The notes below the pieces were generated by a model that ran no database searches, had not been told where the DNA came from, and worked only from the letters and a program-made list of their open reading frames with translations. This document shows, piece by piece, positions 18,940 to 30,464 of a stretch of 64,000 nt of DNA (positions are counted from its first letter, which is position 1; the number at the start of each line of letters is the position of its first letter). A program made the translations under genes and the position numbers. This DNA comes from Acinetobacter colistiniresistens (GTDB lineage: Bacteria; Pseudomonadota; Gammaproteobacteria; Pseudomonadales; Moraxellaceae). The stretch lies in assembly GCF_000413935.1 (NCBI RefSeq), contig NZ_KE340380.1:124001-188000 (forward strand), read 5' to 3'.

Positions 18940-20052
18940 ATGGCAAAAAAGTATAAAGTTGCCACGATTGCGGGTGATGGGATTGGTTTAGAAGTTCTAC
19001 CAGAAGGCATCAAGGTTGTAAAGGCAGCAGCAGACAAATATGGCATTCAACTTCAAATGGATAGCTTCGATTGGGCCAGCTGTGATTACTACCTTGAACA
19101 CGGCAAAATGATGCCGGATAACTGGTTTGAGGTCCTGCAGGAATATGATGCAATCTTCTTTGGTGCGGTGGGATGGCCTGAAAAGGTGCCTGATCACATT
19201 TCACTGTGGGGGTCATTGCTGCAGTTCCGTCGTCGTTTTGATCAGTATGTGAATTTACGCCCTGTTCGGTTAATGCCTGGGGTGAAATGTCCACTGGCTG
19301 GCAAACAACCCGGCGATATCGATTTTTATGTGGTGCGTGAAAACAGTGAAGGTGAGTACTCTGCCATTGGCGGTAAAGCTTTTGAAGGCACCGATCGCGA
19401 GTTTGTGTTGCAGGAAGCGGTATTTACCCGTCATGGCGTCGATCGTATTTTGAAATATGCCTTTGAATTTGCGGATCAGCGTGAGGCTAAAAAAATCACG
19501 GCTGCAACCAAATCCAATGGTATTGCCGTCAGCATGCCGTACTGGGATGAACGTGTCGATGCAATGGCAAAACACTACCCACAGATCAAGGCAGATAAAC
19601 AGCATGTTGATATTTTAGCAGCACGTTTTGTCTTGCAGCCTGAGCGTTTTGATGTGGTGGTAGCGTCGAATTTATTCGGGGATATCTTGTCGGATTTAGG
19701 ACCAGCCTGTACTGGCACCATTGGTTTGGCGGCTTCGGCAAACTTAAACCCTGAACGTAAGTTTCCTTCGCTATTTGAACCTGTACATGGTTCAGCACCT
19801 GATATTTACGGACAACAGATTGCCAATCCGATTGCTGCCATTTGGTCGGGTGCGATGATGCTGGATTTTCTAGCAGATGGAGATGAGCAGGTGATTCAGG
19901 CAGGACAGGAAATTATGCAGGCAATTGAACATGTCTTGGTGCATGGTCCAAAAACGCCTGATGTCGGTGGAACTGCCAAGACCTATGAAGTGGGCGATGC
20001 GATTGCCTCCTGTGTGACTGAGCAGAAAATGGATTTATTCGCGATGGAGTAA
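18940..20052 (+). CDS. Tartrate/D-malate dehydrogenase (decarboxylating), TtuC type
   Basis: The 370-residue protein belongs to the isocitrate/isopropylmalate dehydrogenase family. Landmarks are ATIAGDGIGLEVLPEG at the N-terminus, LQFRRRFDQYVNLRP near residue 95 with the substrate-binding arginines, FYVVRENSEGEYS, the metal-binding Asp block VVASNLFGDILSDLGP near residue 240 and FEPVHGSAPDIYG. Such enzymes oxidise D-malate or tartrate with NAD and decarboxylate to pyruvate or related acids. In carnitine breakdown, malic semialdehyde is oxidised to malate, and this enzyme would take D-malate to pyruvate. First gene of the carnitine operon. Confidence 0.9.
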   Translation: MAKKYKVATIAGDGIGLEVLPEGIKVVKAAADKYGIQLQMDSFDWASCDYYLEHGKMMPDNWFEVLQEYDAIFFGAVGWPEKVPDHISLWGSLLQFRRRFDQYVNLRPVRLMPGVKCPLAGKQPGDIDFYVVRENSEGEYSAIGGKAFEGTDREFVLQEAVFTRHGVDRILKYAFEFADQREAKKITAATKSNGIAVSMPYWDERVDAMAKHYPQIKADKQHVDILAARFVLQPERFDVVVASNLFGDILSDLGPACTGTIGLAASANLNPERKFPSLFEPVHGSAPDIYGQQIANPIAAIWSGAMMLDFLADGDEQVIQAGQEIMQAIEHVLVHGPKTPDVGGTAKTYEVGDAIASCVTEQKMDLFAME

Positions 20053-20097
20053 GTACCCCTTAGGGAATAGTCACTATCCGAGATGGATTGAATAGAT

Positions 20098-21747
20098 ATG
20101 GATAATCAAATTACAAAACCTTATACAGATAAGACGCTTGCGATCACCAGTCTTGCCGTTGTGTTTACATCGGTGGCTGGTCTGGCAATCTACTCATCTG
20201 AATCAATACAACTGGCTGCAAAATGGATGCAGTGGACCACTTCGATGTTCACCACGCCAGTCCTGTTATTTGCTTTTTTATCAATTATTTTTACCTTTGG
20301 TTTGGCCTTTAGTAAATACGGCAAAATCAAGCTGGGTGAAGGCAAACCGCAATATAGCACCATGTCATGGATTTTCATGTTCATTTTGTCGGGGATTGGG
20401 TCCTCCACCTTGTATTGGGGTTTTTTAGACTGGGCTTATTATTATCAAACTCCTGGGTTAAATTTAGCACCTGAATCGGCAGAAGCACTGAAATACAGTG
20501 TGGCCTATTCCTTCTTTCACTCTGGTCTAAGCGCATGGTCGATCTATGCCTTGGCGTCGATTTCACTGTGCTATAGCTACCATGTCAGAAAGAATAAAGG
20601 GCTGAGTCTGGCATCTGTGATTGAAGCAGTAACGGGCTTTAAAGCAACAGGTCCAGTTGGTCGTGTGGTTGATCTGATGTTCTTGCTGTGTATGTTTGGT
20701 GCCTTGACCATTTCACTGGTACTGACTGCCGTGACCTTTACCAACATTCTGTCGCAGCTGACAGGTATTCCCAACACCTTCGTGACTAAAGTCATCATCA
20801 TCTTGGTGGTATCCATCTTATTCGCACTCAGCTCTTATGTTGGAATGGATAAAGGCATGCAGCGTTTAAGCCATATGGTGTGTTTGGGTGTGGTGTTGTT
20901 TGCGATCTATGTGCTGTGCTTTGGCCCAACCCAATTCATTATGAATAATTCATTGATGAGTTTTGGTCTGATGGCGACCAACTTTGTTGATATGAGTTTA
21001 TTTACCGACCCGATGGGCGATGGAAAGTTCACCCGTGAATGGACCGTATTCTATTGGTTGTGGTGGATTTCTTATGCACCCGGTGTGGCTTTGTTTGTGA
21101 CCCGTGTATCCAAAGGACGCACCATTAAAGAAGTGATTCTTGCCATGGTTATCGGCGGTAGCGTTGGTTTATGGTTCATCTTTGGGGTATTTGAAAATTA
21201 TAGCGTTCACAGCTTCATTCACGGCATGGTGAATGTACCGCAAGTTCTGAGTCAACAGGGCGGTGAAGTGGCGATTGGTCAACTGCTCGGTTTATTGCCA
21301 GCAGGTAAGCTGATGATGTGGTTGTTTCTTGGCATTATGGTGATTTTCCTTGCAGCGCATATGGATGCAGTGGGCTATGCCGTCTCTGCGACCTGTACCC
21401 GTGGTCTGCGTGAAGGACAGGATCCGTCACCGAATGCGCGTTTATTCTGGTGTGTGATGTTAACACTGGTTCCGATTGCGATGATTTTCTCTAAAGCGCC
21501 ATTAGATACCATGAAAACCGCGACCATTGTGACTGCCTTGCCATTTATTGTGATTATTCTGGTACAGACTTACGGCTTGGTGAAATGGCTGATCGAGGAT
21601 TACTCCAAAGTGCCATCGCATTTGATCGAGCAGAATAGCTTTAATGACTTGGAAGCGCTTGAGCACACTGACTCCAATCAACAGATGCAGATTGATATTG
21701 CAGCAACCCAAGTTGCACATAAAAGCAGTCAAAAGGAATTGTCATGA
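20098..21747 (+). CDS. BCCT-family transporter, probable carnitine carrier
   Basis: The 549-residue protein has about 12 transmembrane segments and the BCCT signature region (WTVFYWLWWISYAPGVALFV, then TRVSKGRTIKE near residue 330). BCCT carriers import quaternary ammonium compounds such as carnitine, choline and betaine, by sodium or proton symport or by exchange. Its place between the D-malate dehydrogenase gene and cntA, with an ATGA overlap with the next gene, makes carnitine the likely substrate. The C-terminal tail of about 55 residues is cytoplasmic and polar. Confidence 0.9.
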   Translation: MDNQITKPYTDKTLAITSLAVVFTSVAGLAIYSSESIQLAAKWMQWTTSMFTTPVLLFAFLSIIFTFGLAFSKYGKIKLGEGKPQYSTMSWIFMFILSGIGSSTLYWGFLDWAYYYQTPGLNLAPESAEALKYSVAYSFFHSGLSAWSIYALASISLCYSYHVRKNKGLSLASVIEAVTGFKATGPVGRVVDLMFLLCMFGALTISLVLTAVTFTNILSQLTGIPNTFVTKVIIILVVSILFALSSYVGMDKGMQRLSHMVCLGVVLFAIYVLCFGPTQFIMNNSLMSFGLMATNFVDMSLFTDPMGDGKFTREWTVFYWLWWISYAPGVALFVTRVSKGRTIKEVILAMVIGGSVGLWFIFGVFENYSVHSFIHGMVNVPQVLSQQGGEVAIGQLLGLLPAGKLMMWLFLGIMVIFLAAHMDAVGYAVSATCTRGLREGQDPSPNARLFWCVMLTLVPIAMIFSKAPLDTMKTATIVTALPFIVIILVQTYGLVKWLIEDYSKVPSHLIEQNSFNDLEALEHTDSNQQMQIDIAATQVAHKSSQKELS

Positions 21748-22697
21748 CAGCACAACCGAACACACGCGATGAGTTAAGTGAAGAAATGCAAAGTCTGGTG
21801 TATTGGAGCAGCATTTATTCAGCAGCGGATAACGATATTGATTCAATTCGTGCAGCCTATGATGCGATGTGCTTGCACTACACTTTACCCCGCGATGGTA
21901 CGGTGAATATTGAAGATAAAACCGTTGCGCATGCAACTCATCCCGTCAATGTTCGGTTGTATTCACCTTTGGGTGAGGCTCCTGAAACGGGTTGGCCTTG
22001 TATTCTGTTTATCCATGGTGGTGGCTGGATGCTGGGAAATCTGGATTCACATGAATTTATCACCCGTTATTTATGTCGTGATCTGAATGTTGCGGTACTG
22101 AGTGTGGATTATCGTTTGGTGCCAGAACATCATTTTCCAGCTGCTTATGAAGACTGTGAAACGGCCTATCACTGGCTACGTGAGCATGGCGCAGACTGGA
22201 ACATTGATCCAATGCAGATTGTGTTAGCAGGCGACAGTGCGGGTGGCAATTTAGCCACAGCATTGGCCGTTCAGTTGCAATATACCGGTGCTCAGGCCTG
22301 TGGTTTGACCTTGATCTATCCCTGTTTGGGCAGCAGTTTTGATACCGCGTCTTGCCAGCAGTATGCACAGGCGCCGTTACTCACGTTAGAGGAAATGCAT
22401 TATTACCTGAAACAATATGCACCGAATGAAAGTGATTGGCAGGACACACGTTTAGCACCGCTTTTTGCAGAAGATTTCAGTGATATGCCACGCAGTTTTG
22501 TTGCGGTGGCTGAATATGATCCGCTGTGTGATGACGGACGTATTTTTGTGGACAAGTTAAAGCAAGCCAATATTGTGGCCGAGTTTTATCTCGGCAAAGG
22601 ATTACTACATGGCAGTTTACGTTTAGTACGGGATTGTCCTGTGGTACAGGATTTATATCAGCACATGCTGAGTTCGTTAAAGCAAATGTTCAAGTGA
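21744..22697 (+). CDS. Alpha/beta hydrolase (HSL/acetyl esterase family) in the carnitine operon
   Basis: The 317-residue protein has the hormone-sensitive-lipase signature FIHGGGWMLGN near residue 90, the nucleophile elbow AGDSAGGNLATAL near residue 165, and Asp (AEYDPLCDDG) and His (GLLHGSLRL) residues in the right order for a catalytic triad. Its start overlaps the carrier stop (ATGA at 21744-21747), so the two are co-translated. A cytoplasmic esterase coupled to a quaternary-amine carrier suggests it removes acyl groups from imported O-acylcarnitines before CntA acts. That substrate is inferred, not shown. Confidence 0.85.
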   Translation: MTAQPNTRDELSEEMQSLVYWSSIYSAADNDIDSIRAAYDAMCLHYTLPRDGTVNIEDKTVAHATHPVNVRLYSPLGEAPETGWPCILFIHGGGWMLGNLDSHEFITRYLCRDLNVAVLSVDYRLVPEHHFPAAYEDCETAYHWLREHGADWNIDPMQIVLAGDSAGGNLATALAVQLQYTGAQACGLTLIYPCLGSSFDTASCQQYAQAPLLTLEEMHYYLKQYAPNESDWQDTRLAPLFAEDFSDMPRSFVAVAEYDPLCDDGRIFVDKLKQANIVAEFYLGKGLLHGSLRLVRDCPVVQDLYQHMLSSLKQMFK

Positions 22698-22761
22698 TTT
22701 GAACATCAGCCAATTTTGATAAAACGGTCGTTAGGACAAAACAGTTTAATGGAGTAAAACC

Positions 22762-23877
22762 ATGAATGCAGTTGAAAAATTACCAGAAGATTTCTGTTCA
22801 AACCCAGATGTGGCATGGACATTTCCAAAAGTGTTCTATACCTCATCTCAGGTATTTGAGCGCGAAAAAGAAGAAATTTTTGCGAAAAGCTGGATTTGCG
22901 TGGCACATGGCAGTGAAGTTGCCCAAGCCAATGACTATATTACCCGTAAGGTGATTGGGGAAAATATTATCGTGATTCGCGGCAAAGACAGCGTATTACG
23001 TGCATTCTATAATGTCTGCCCGCATCGTGGTCATGAGCTATTAAGCGGTAGTGGTAAAGCCAAAAACGTGATTACCTGTCCGTATCATGCATGGACATTC
23101 AAGTTGGACGGTAGTTTAGCGCTGGCACGTAACTGTGATCATGTTGAGTCTTTCGACAAGCAAAACTCCAGCATGGTGCCATTAAAAGTGGAAGAATATG
23201 GCGGTTTTGTCTTTATCAATATGGATGAAAATGCCACTTGTGTTGAAGATCAGTTGCCTGAATTTGCACAAAAACTGAATGAAGCCTGTGCGGTCATCAA
23301 AGACTTGAAACTGGCTGCACGTTTCGTGACGGAAACACCTGCCAACTGGAAAGTGATCGTGGATAACTACTTAGAATGTTATCACTGTGGCCCAGCACAT
23401 CCCGGTTTTGCTGATTCGGTGCAAGTAGATAAATACTGGCACACCACCCATCAAAACTGGACGCTGCAATATGGTTATGCACGTTCTTCAGAAAAATCTT
23501 TTAAGCTTGATCCATCGGTTAAAGATCCGACCTTTAGTGGTTTCTGGACGTGGCCGTGCACCATGTTTAACGTACCGCCGGGTGCAAACTTCATGACGGT
23601 GATCTATGAGTTCCCGATGGATGCGGAAACCACTTTGCAGCACTATGACATTTTCTTCACCAATGAAGAGCTGACCCAAGATCAGAAAGATTTGATTGAA
23701 TGGTATCGCAATGTCTTCCGCCCTGAAGATCTTGAACTGGTTGAAAGCGTACAACGTGGTTTAAAATCACGGGGTTATCGTGGTCAGGGGCGTATCATGA
23801 CTGACAAGCAACGTTCGGGAATCAGTGAACACGGTATTGCGTATTTCCAGAATCTGGTTGCGCAACATCACAAGTAA
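22762..23877 (+). CDS. cntA: Carnitine monooxygenase, Rieske oxygenase component
   Basis: The 371-residue protein is a Rieske non-heme iron oxygenase that splits carnitine into trimethylamine and malic semialdehyde. The Rieske ligands C86-x-H88 and C106-x2-H109 are present (CPHRGH, CPYHAW). The mononuclear iron ligands are H208, H213 and D323. Residue 205 is Glu (YLECYH), where most Rieske oxygenases have a bridging Asp; this Glu205 is the known hallmark of CntA. An AATGGAGT site precedes the ATG. The reductase partner CntB is encoded at 25508, after the semialdehyde dehydrogenase gene. Confidence 0.96.
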   Translation: MNAVEKLPEDFCSNPDVAWTFPKVFYTSSQVFEREKEEIFAKSWICVAHGSEVAQANDYITRKVIGENIIVIRGKDSVLRAFYNVCPHRGHELLSGSGKAKNVITCPYHAWTFKLDGSLALARNCDHVESFDKQNSSMVPLKVEEYGGFVFINMDENATCVEDQLPEFAQKLNEACAVIKDLKLAARFVTETPANWKVIVDNYLECYHCGPAHPGFADSVQVDKYWHTTHQNWTLQYGYARSSEKSFKLDPSVKDPTFSGFWTWPCTMFNVPPGANFMTVIYEFPMDAETTLQHYDIFFTNEELTQDQKDLIEWYRNVFRPEDLELVESVQRGLKSRGYRGQGRIMTDKQRSGISEHGIAYFQNLVAQHHK

Positions 23878-23951
23878 TTTTGTCTCAGGCATCAGATAAT
23901 TTAAGGTGCGGTGATCAGGCCGTACCTTGCTTCAATCGATAGGAACATGAC

Positions 23952-25403
23952 ATGTCAAGTTTGCAAGCAAGTCCGTTATTTAAACAACGCGGACTGATCA
24001 ATGGTCAATGGGTCAGTGCACAATCCGATGCCACCATTGCTGTGACCAATCCTGCAACGGGAGAGGAAATTGGTGTCATTCCCAATATGGGGGCAGACGA
24101 AGCCACTGTCGCGGTGGAAGCGGCGTATCAGGCTTTAGCAGCGTGGAAAGGTTTAACTGCACAAAAACGTGCAGACCTGTTATTGGCTTGGTATCAATTG
24201 GTTTTGTCACATGCCGATGAACTGGCGCGAATGATGACCATTGAACAGGGTAAACCCTTAGCTGAAGCGTTGGGTGAAGTGAAATATGCGGCTTCGTTTA
24301 TCCAATGGTTTGCCGAAGAAGGCAAACGTGTTTATGGCGATGTGATTCCAACCACCAATAGCCAGCAGCGATTTATTATCACCAAAGAACCTGTCGGTGT
24401 GGTGGCGGCAATTACGCCGTGGAATTTCCCGATAGCGATGATTACCCGTAAAGCAGCGCCTGCTTTGGCGGCAGGTTGTACCATTGTGATTAAACCCGCC
24501 AATGAAACGCCGTATTGCGCACTTGCGCTTGCCAAACTAGCGGAAATGGCTGGTATTCCAGCAGGGGTGGTGAATGTCGTCACTGGCAAATCACAAGACA
24601 TTGGTTCGGTGTTTACCAGCCATGAAAAAGTTAAAAAACTGACCTTTACTGGTTCTACACCTGTGGGTCGTTTATTGATGCAGCAATGCTCAGGCACCAT
24701 TAAGAAATTGGCGCTGGAACTCGGTGGCAATGCACCATTGATCGTGTTTGATGATGCGGATCTGGATAAAGCGGTACAAGGGGCAATTTTTGCCAAGTTC
24801 CGTAATGCAGGACAAACCTGTGTCTGCGCCAATCGAATCTATGTGCATGACAAGGTTTATCAAGCATTTACCGAGAAATTTGTGCAAGAGGTACAGAAAT
24901 TCAAAATCGGCAATGGTTTGGAACAGAATGTACAGATCGGGCCGTTAATCAATGACAAGGCGGTACTGAAAGCAAAACAGTTGATTGATGACGCTTGCGG
25001 TAAAGGTGCAAAAGTCGCTTGTGGCGGTCAACAGCATTCACTGGGTCAGACTTTCTTTGAACCGACGGTTTTAACCGATGTGTCTCGTGATATGGAGATT
25101 GTTCAGGAAGAAATTTTTGGGCCAGTCGCGCCGTTAATCCGCTTTACTGAGGAAGCTGATGTCATTGCGCAAGCCAACGATACCATTTTTGGTTTGGCCG
25201 CTTATGTGTATAGCGAAAACATTTCACGGATCTGGCGTGTCGCTGAACAGCTGGAATACGGCATGGTCGGGATGAACTCAACTGCGATTTCCAACGAAGT
25301 GGTGCCATTTGGCGGGGTGAAACAATCAGGTGTTGGTCGTGAAGGTTCTAAATATGGTTTGGAAGAGTTCATGACCATTAAATATATGTGCTTAGGGTTA
25401 TAG
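23952..25403 (+). CDS. NAD(P)-dependent semialdehyde dehydrogenase (GabD-like), probable malic semialdehyde dehydrogenase
   Basis: The 483-residue protein is a full-length aldehyde dehydrogenase of the succinate-semialdehyde type. It shows ITPWNFPIAMITRK near residue 150, FTGSTPVGRLL, LELGGNAPLIVFDDADLD with the general base, and NAGQTCVCANR with the catalytic Cys near residue 290. By sequence it would be called GabD. Its place between cntA and cntB indicates that the substrate is the malic semialdehyde released by CntAB, oxidised to malate for the dehydrogenase at 18940. Confidence 0.9.
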   Translation: MSSLQASPLFKQRGLINGQWVSAQSDATIAVTNPATGEEIGVIPNMGADEATVAVEAAYQALAAWKGLTAQKRADLLLAWYQLVLSHADELARMMTIEQGKPLAEALGEVKYAASFIQWFAEEGKRVYGDVIPTTNSQQRFIITKEPVGVVAAITPWNFPIAMITRKAAPALAAGCTIVIKPANETPYCALALAKLAEMAGIPAGVVNVVTGKSQDIGSVFTSHEKVKKLTFTGSTPVGRLLMQQCSGTIKKLALELGGNAPLIVFDDADLDKAVQGAIFAKFRNAGQTCVCANRIYVHDKVYQAFTEKFVQEVQKFKIGNGLEQNVQIGPLINDKAVLKAKQLIDDACGKGAKVACGGQQHSLGQTFFEPTVLTDVSRDMEIVQEEIFGPVAPLIRFTEEADVIAQANDTIFGLAAYVYSENISRIWRVAEQLEYGMVGMNSTAISNEVVPFGGVKQSGVGREGSKYGLEEFMTIKYMCLGL

Positions 25404-25507
25404 CAACAATGCCTGTGAGGACTCTCTTCACCGAGGGTCAACAGGCAATATGCGCTTAAAATTAGAAAATGCTTAGATGAGCAGCATGCGGTAAAGAGGA
25501 TTTAGAC

Positions 25508-26464
25508 ATGGCTAGTCATTATGAAATGTTTGCATCAGTGGTCACACGCGTAGAGCAACTGACCCCACTGATCAAACGGTTTACATTTAAACGTCAGGAC
25601 GGACAAAATTTCCCTCAATTCAGTGGTGGCAGTCATATCATTGTGAAAATGAACGACCAGCTGTCCAATGCCTATTCACTGATGAGCTGTGCTCAAGATC
25701 TTTCAACTTACCAAGTTTGTGTCCGTAAAGATATTGAAGGTAAAGGCGGTTCAGTCTATATGCATGATCAGTGCAATGAAGGCTGTGAAATTCTGATTTC
25801 TGAACCAAAGAATCTGTTTCCATTGGCAGCAGATGGGGAGAAACATATTCTGATTGCTGGCGGGATTGGGATTACGCCATTTGTGCCGCAAATGGATGAA
25901 CTGGCTGCACGTGGTGCTGACTATGAGTTGCATTATGCCTATCGTTCGCCAGAGCATGCTGCACTGTTAGAAGAGTTCAAGCAAAAACATAGTGAACATA
26001 TTTTTAGCTATATCGATTCGGATGGAAAATGTCTGGATCTAGATCAACTGATTGGCGCTCAACCGAAAGGCACGCACGTCTATGTGTGTGGACCTAAACC
26101 GATGATTGATGCGGTGATTGATCGTTGTAATTACCATCGCTATCGTGATGAATATATCCATTGGGAGCAATTTGCATCTACGATACCAGAAGAAGGTGAA
26201 GCATTTACGGTGGTCTTGGCAAAATCCAATCAGCAAGTCGAAGTGCAAGGCAATCAAACCATTTTACAAGCAATTGAATTGCTCAATATTGATGTAGAAT
26301 GTTTATGTCGTGAAGGGGTTTGTGGCACCTGTGAAACCATGATTCTGGAAGGGGAAGCCGAACATTTTGATCAGTACTTGAGTGATGATGAAAAAGCCTC
26401 ACAGCAATCGATGATGATCTGTGTGTCGCGTGCCAAAGGTAAAAAACTGGTACTCGATCTTTAA
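25508..26464 (+). CDS. cntB: Carnitine monooxygenase, reductase component
   Basis: The 318-residue protein is a class IA phthalate-dioxygenase-type reductase. An FMN/ferredoxin-reductase-like domain occupies about 1-105 (YSLMSC), an NAD-binding domain about 110-220 (ILIAGGIGITPFVPQM, VYVCGPKPMIDAV), and a C-terminal plant-type 2Fe-2S ferredoxin about 235-318 with CLCREGVCGTCE and a late ICVSRA cysteine. It passes electrons from NADH to the Rieske centre of CntA. A 104-base gap separates it from the dehydrogenase gene. A terminator follows at 26491-26514. Confidence 0.95.
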   Translation: MASHYEMFASVVTRVEQLTPLIKRFTFKRQDGQNFPQFSGGSHIIVKMNDQLSNAYSLMSCAQDLSTYQVCVRKDIEGKGGSVYMHDQCNEGCEILISEPKNLFPLAADGEKHILIAGGIGITPFVPQMDELAARGADYELHYAYRSPEHAALLEEFKQKHSEHIFSYIDSDGKCLDLDQLIGAQPKGTHVYVCGPKPMIDAVIDRCNYHRYRDEYIHWEQFASTIPEEGEAFTVVLAKSNQQVEVQGNQTILQAIELLNIDVECLCREGVCGTCETMILEGEAEHFDQYLSDDEKASQQSMMICVSRAKGKKLVLDL

Positions 26465-26490
26465 TTTTAAACGTTGATTTTTTTAAGCAT

Positions 26491-26514
26491 AAAAAGCAGC
26501 CGAAGCTGCTTTTT
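26491..26514. terminator. Bidirectional terminator between cntB and aspD
   Basis: AAAAAGCAGC, a short loop and GCTGCTTTTT form a stem with A-rich and T-rich flanks, able to stop both the plus-strand cntB transcript and the convergent minus-strand aspD transcript. Confidence 0.85.
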
Positions 26515-26538
26515 ATTGACTGAAACGTTGATTCAGAT

Positions 26539-28155
<1,617 letters not shown>

Positions 28156-28194
28156 TTATAGTTGAAGCAATAAGTAGTTGAATACAAATTATCT

Positions 28195-29880
28195 TTAGGC
28201 AAGGCCGACGATGAGGGGGCCTAGCAAAGTCAAGAATACGTTTGCCAGTGCATAAGTAATGGCAAATGGAACCGTGGGAATGGAATTTCCAGCTTTATCT
28301 AAAATCGCACCAAAGGCAGGGTTGGCACTACGAGAACCTGATAAGGCACCTGCCATAACGGCAACATTCTGATAACGCAATACATAACGTGCGAAAAGCA
28401 TGGAAAGAATCAGTGGAACTAAGGTAACCACGACGCCAATCATAAATAGGGACAGACCACTATCTTTAATGGTTTGAATGGCTTGTAGACCAGATTGTAA
28501 ACCCACAGCAGCCACAAAACCTGCAAGACCTAAATCTTTAAGCAGTTGCGAAGCAGCTAAAGGCATGTTGCCATGAACCTGATTACGGCTGCGTAGCCAA
28601 CCAAATAGAAGCCCTGAGAGTAATGCACCGCCACCTGCACCCAGTGTTAAAGGGACATCGCCAATACGAATCACAAACAGACCAATGAGTAAGCCGACCA
28701 CAAGGCCTGCACCGTGGAAAATCCAGTCGGTTTTTAAGCTTTCTGGCAAGGCCGTGCCTGCTTCTTTGACTAAACGATCAAGATCACTTTTGGTGCCATA
28801 AACGGTGATGACATCACCTTGTTGCAGCACGGTATCATCACTCAACGTTTGGGTTTCATCATTACGTTTAATTGCCAGTACATAAATCCCATGTTTTAAA
28901 GTGTCAGGGGTATTGGTCTTAATATCACCTAAACTACGATTGATATATTTGGAATTTCTCAGGATTACATCGGTGGTATCCATAATCATTTCCATGCCTT
29001 GTGAAGACTGTAACTCAGTACCAATTTGATCTGAAACAGCCACCACACTGGCACGACGGCCGACGAGCAATATCACGTCATCTGTTTGTAAAGTCAGTTC
29101 TGGTGCTACATCAATCAGTTGATCTTTACGTTTTAACCGTTCAATGGTGATGCTAGCTTGTTTAGCTTCCAGCTCTGCCACCGTTTGCCCACTGGCTTGT
29201 TTGACCTTATAAATGCGTCCAACAATTTCAGGCATCGCCAGTTCTTGACCTGGGGCTAATTCAAAAGCACCTTTGAGCCGTTCTGACTGGGCTTTCAACG
29301 CATCATCATGAATTTCTTTGCCCATAAATTTAGGCAAGATATTCACACAGACAATAATGGCACCCAATGAACCGAAAATATAAGTCACGGCATAGCCGAT
29401 CGCGACATTGGCTTGCAGCTTTTGAATCTCAGCTAAGGGGAGGTCGAGACGGGAAATCGCATCACCTGCAGTACCGATAATTGCAGATTGGGTCATGCCA
29501 CCTGCAGCGAGTCCCGCGGCTAAACCTTTATCGAGGTGGAACAGTTTCGCCATCACCAATACGGTAATTAAACCACTCACTGCCATAAAGACCGCTAACA
29601 AGATCTCCTTGATTGATTGAGGGCCTAATGATTTAAAGAACTGGGGACCGCTTTCAAAACCAACGGCATAAATGAACAAGGCAAATAAAATGGCCTTGAC
29701 GCCGTTGTCGACTGGGACACCGATGAGGCTGAGTACCACTGCAACAAGTAGAGAGCCTGCTACACCACCGAACTGAAATTTTCCGAATTGAAACTGACCG
29801 ATCCAGAAACCGATTGCCAAAGACAAGAACAGTAATATCTCTGGACTATGTTTTAATTCGCCTTGTAACCATTCAATCAT
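28195..29880 (-). CDS. aspT: Aspartate:alanine exchanger of the AAE family (AspT-like)
   Basis: The 561-residue protein has the AspT plan: about five N-terminal membrane helices, a large cytoplasmic insert at about 205-380 with two TrkA-C-like domains (VILLVGRRASVVAVSDQIG, VITVYGTKSDLDRLVKEAG), then a second membrane block (GLVVGLLIGLFVIRIGDVPLTLGAG). The last block carries GALSGSRSANPAFGAI, the conserved antiporter motif. It lies 54 bases upstream of aspD on the same strand. Electrogenic exchange of aspartate for alanine is the established role of the family; the substrate here follows from the aspD linkage. Confidence 0.9.
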   Translation of the reverse strand: MIEWLQGELKHSPEILLFLSLAIGFWIGQFQFGKFQFGGVAGSLLVAVVLSLIGVPVDNGVKAILFALFIYAVGFESGPQFFKSLGPQSIKEILLAVFMAVSGLITVLVMAKLFHLDKGLAAGLAAGGMTQSAIIGTAGDAISRLDLPLAEIQKLQANVAIGYAVTYIFGSLGAIIVCVNILPKFMGKEIHDDALKAQSERLKGAFELAPGQELAMPEIVGRIYKVKQASGQTVAELEAKQASITIERLKRKDQLIDVAPELTLQTDDVILLVGRRASVVAVSDQIGTELQSSQGMEMIMDTTDVILRNSKYINRSLGDIKTNTPDTLKHGIYVLAIKRNDETQTLSDDTVLQQGDVITVYGTKSDLDRLVKEAGTALPESLKTDWIFHGAGLVVGLLIGLFVIRIGDVPLTLGAGGGALLSGLLFGWLRSRNQVHGNMPLAASQLLKDLGLAGFVAAVGLQSGLQAIQTIKDSGLSLFMIGVVVTLVPLILSMLFARYVLRYQNVAVMAGALSGSRSANPAFGAILDKAGNSIPTVPFAITYALANVFLTLLGPLIVGLA

Positions 29881-30464
29881 TATTCGATCTCACTGTTATT
29901 ATTCGTTCTATCTTTAGGTTTAAATTTATTTATTTTTAATGTTTTTTTAAAATACTATGCTTCTCACGCTAATACAAATGAGCTGGTTTTTAGCTTTATT
30001 ATTTTAAAAAATTATTTATATATCAATTTCTTATTTTAATAATTCAGGATGAAGTCTGGTATAAAATTTAAACATTGAGGTGTTGATTACAATATGTAAT
30101 TTTTACATACAAAACATAACATTTAGGGTCGTAAAGTATAAAGTGTGAGATAAATATCACATTAAAGAAAAAATATTAAATCCTCATAACATTTAATTTT
30201 TATATTTGTCATCAAATATAAACGTTTAGATCTAACTCATAAACTATGGGAATTAAAATTTCACTTAAATATTATTTATTTTAATGAAGTAGTATTCGGG
30301 ATTTTGAAATGACTGAATAATAAAACAGCACAATCAGCAAAAAATTAATGTTCATTTAAGCAAAGGTGATTAACTTAAACATACCGACACAATTGTTGTC
30401 GCAATACACCTTTCGCCACATTTCCAGATGTGGCTTTTTTTTGCCTTAATATTTTGATTGTGAG
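29881..30464. other. 584-base AT-rich intergenic region between aspT and pcaU
   Basis: No convincing gene is present. The first half must carry the aspT promoter (minus strand). The right edge carries an intrinsic terminator pointing to the plus strand, although no plus-strand gene lies upstream of it, so a small RNA may end there (see the separate entry). pcaU ends convergently at 30465. Confidence 0.6.
30345..30442 (+). ncRNA. Candidate small RNA ending in an orphan intrinsic terminator
   Basis: GCCACAT at 30415-30421 pairs with ATGTGGC at 30428-30434 and is followed by eight T on the plus strand: a strong Rho-independent terminator with no plus-strand gene before it. A second small hairpin (CGACA/TGTCG, 30385-30401) lies just upstream. 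This is the typical 3' end of a trans-acting sRNA. The 5' end given is a guess and no promoter could be fixed. Alternatively it only blocks antisense reading into pcaU. Confidence 0.4.
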
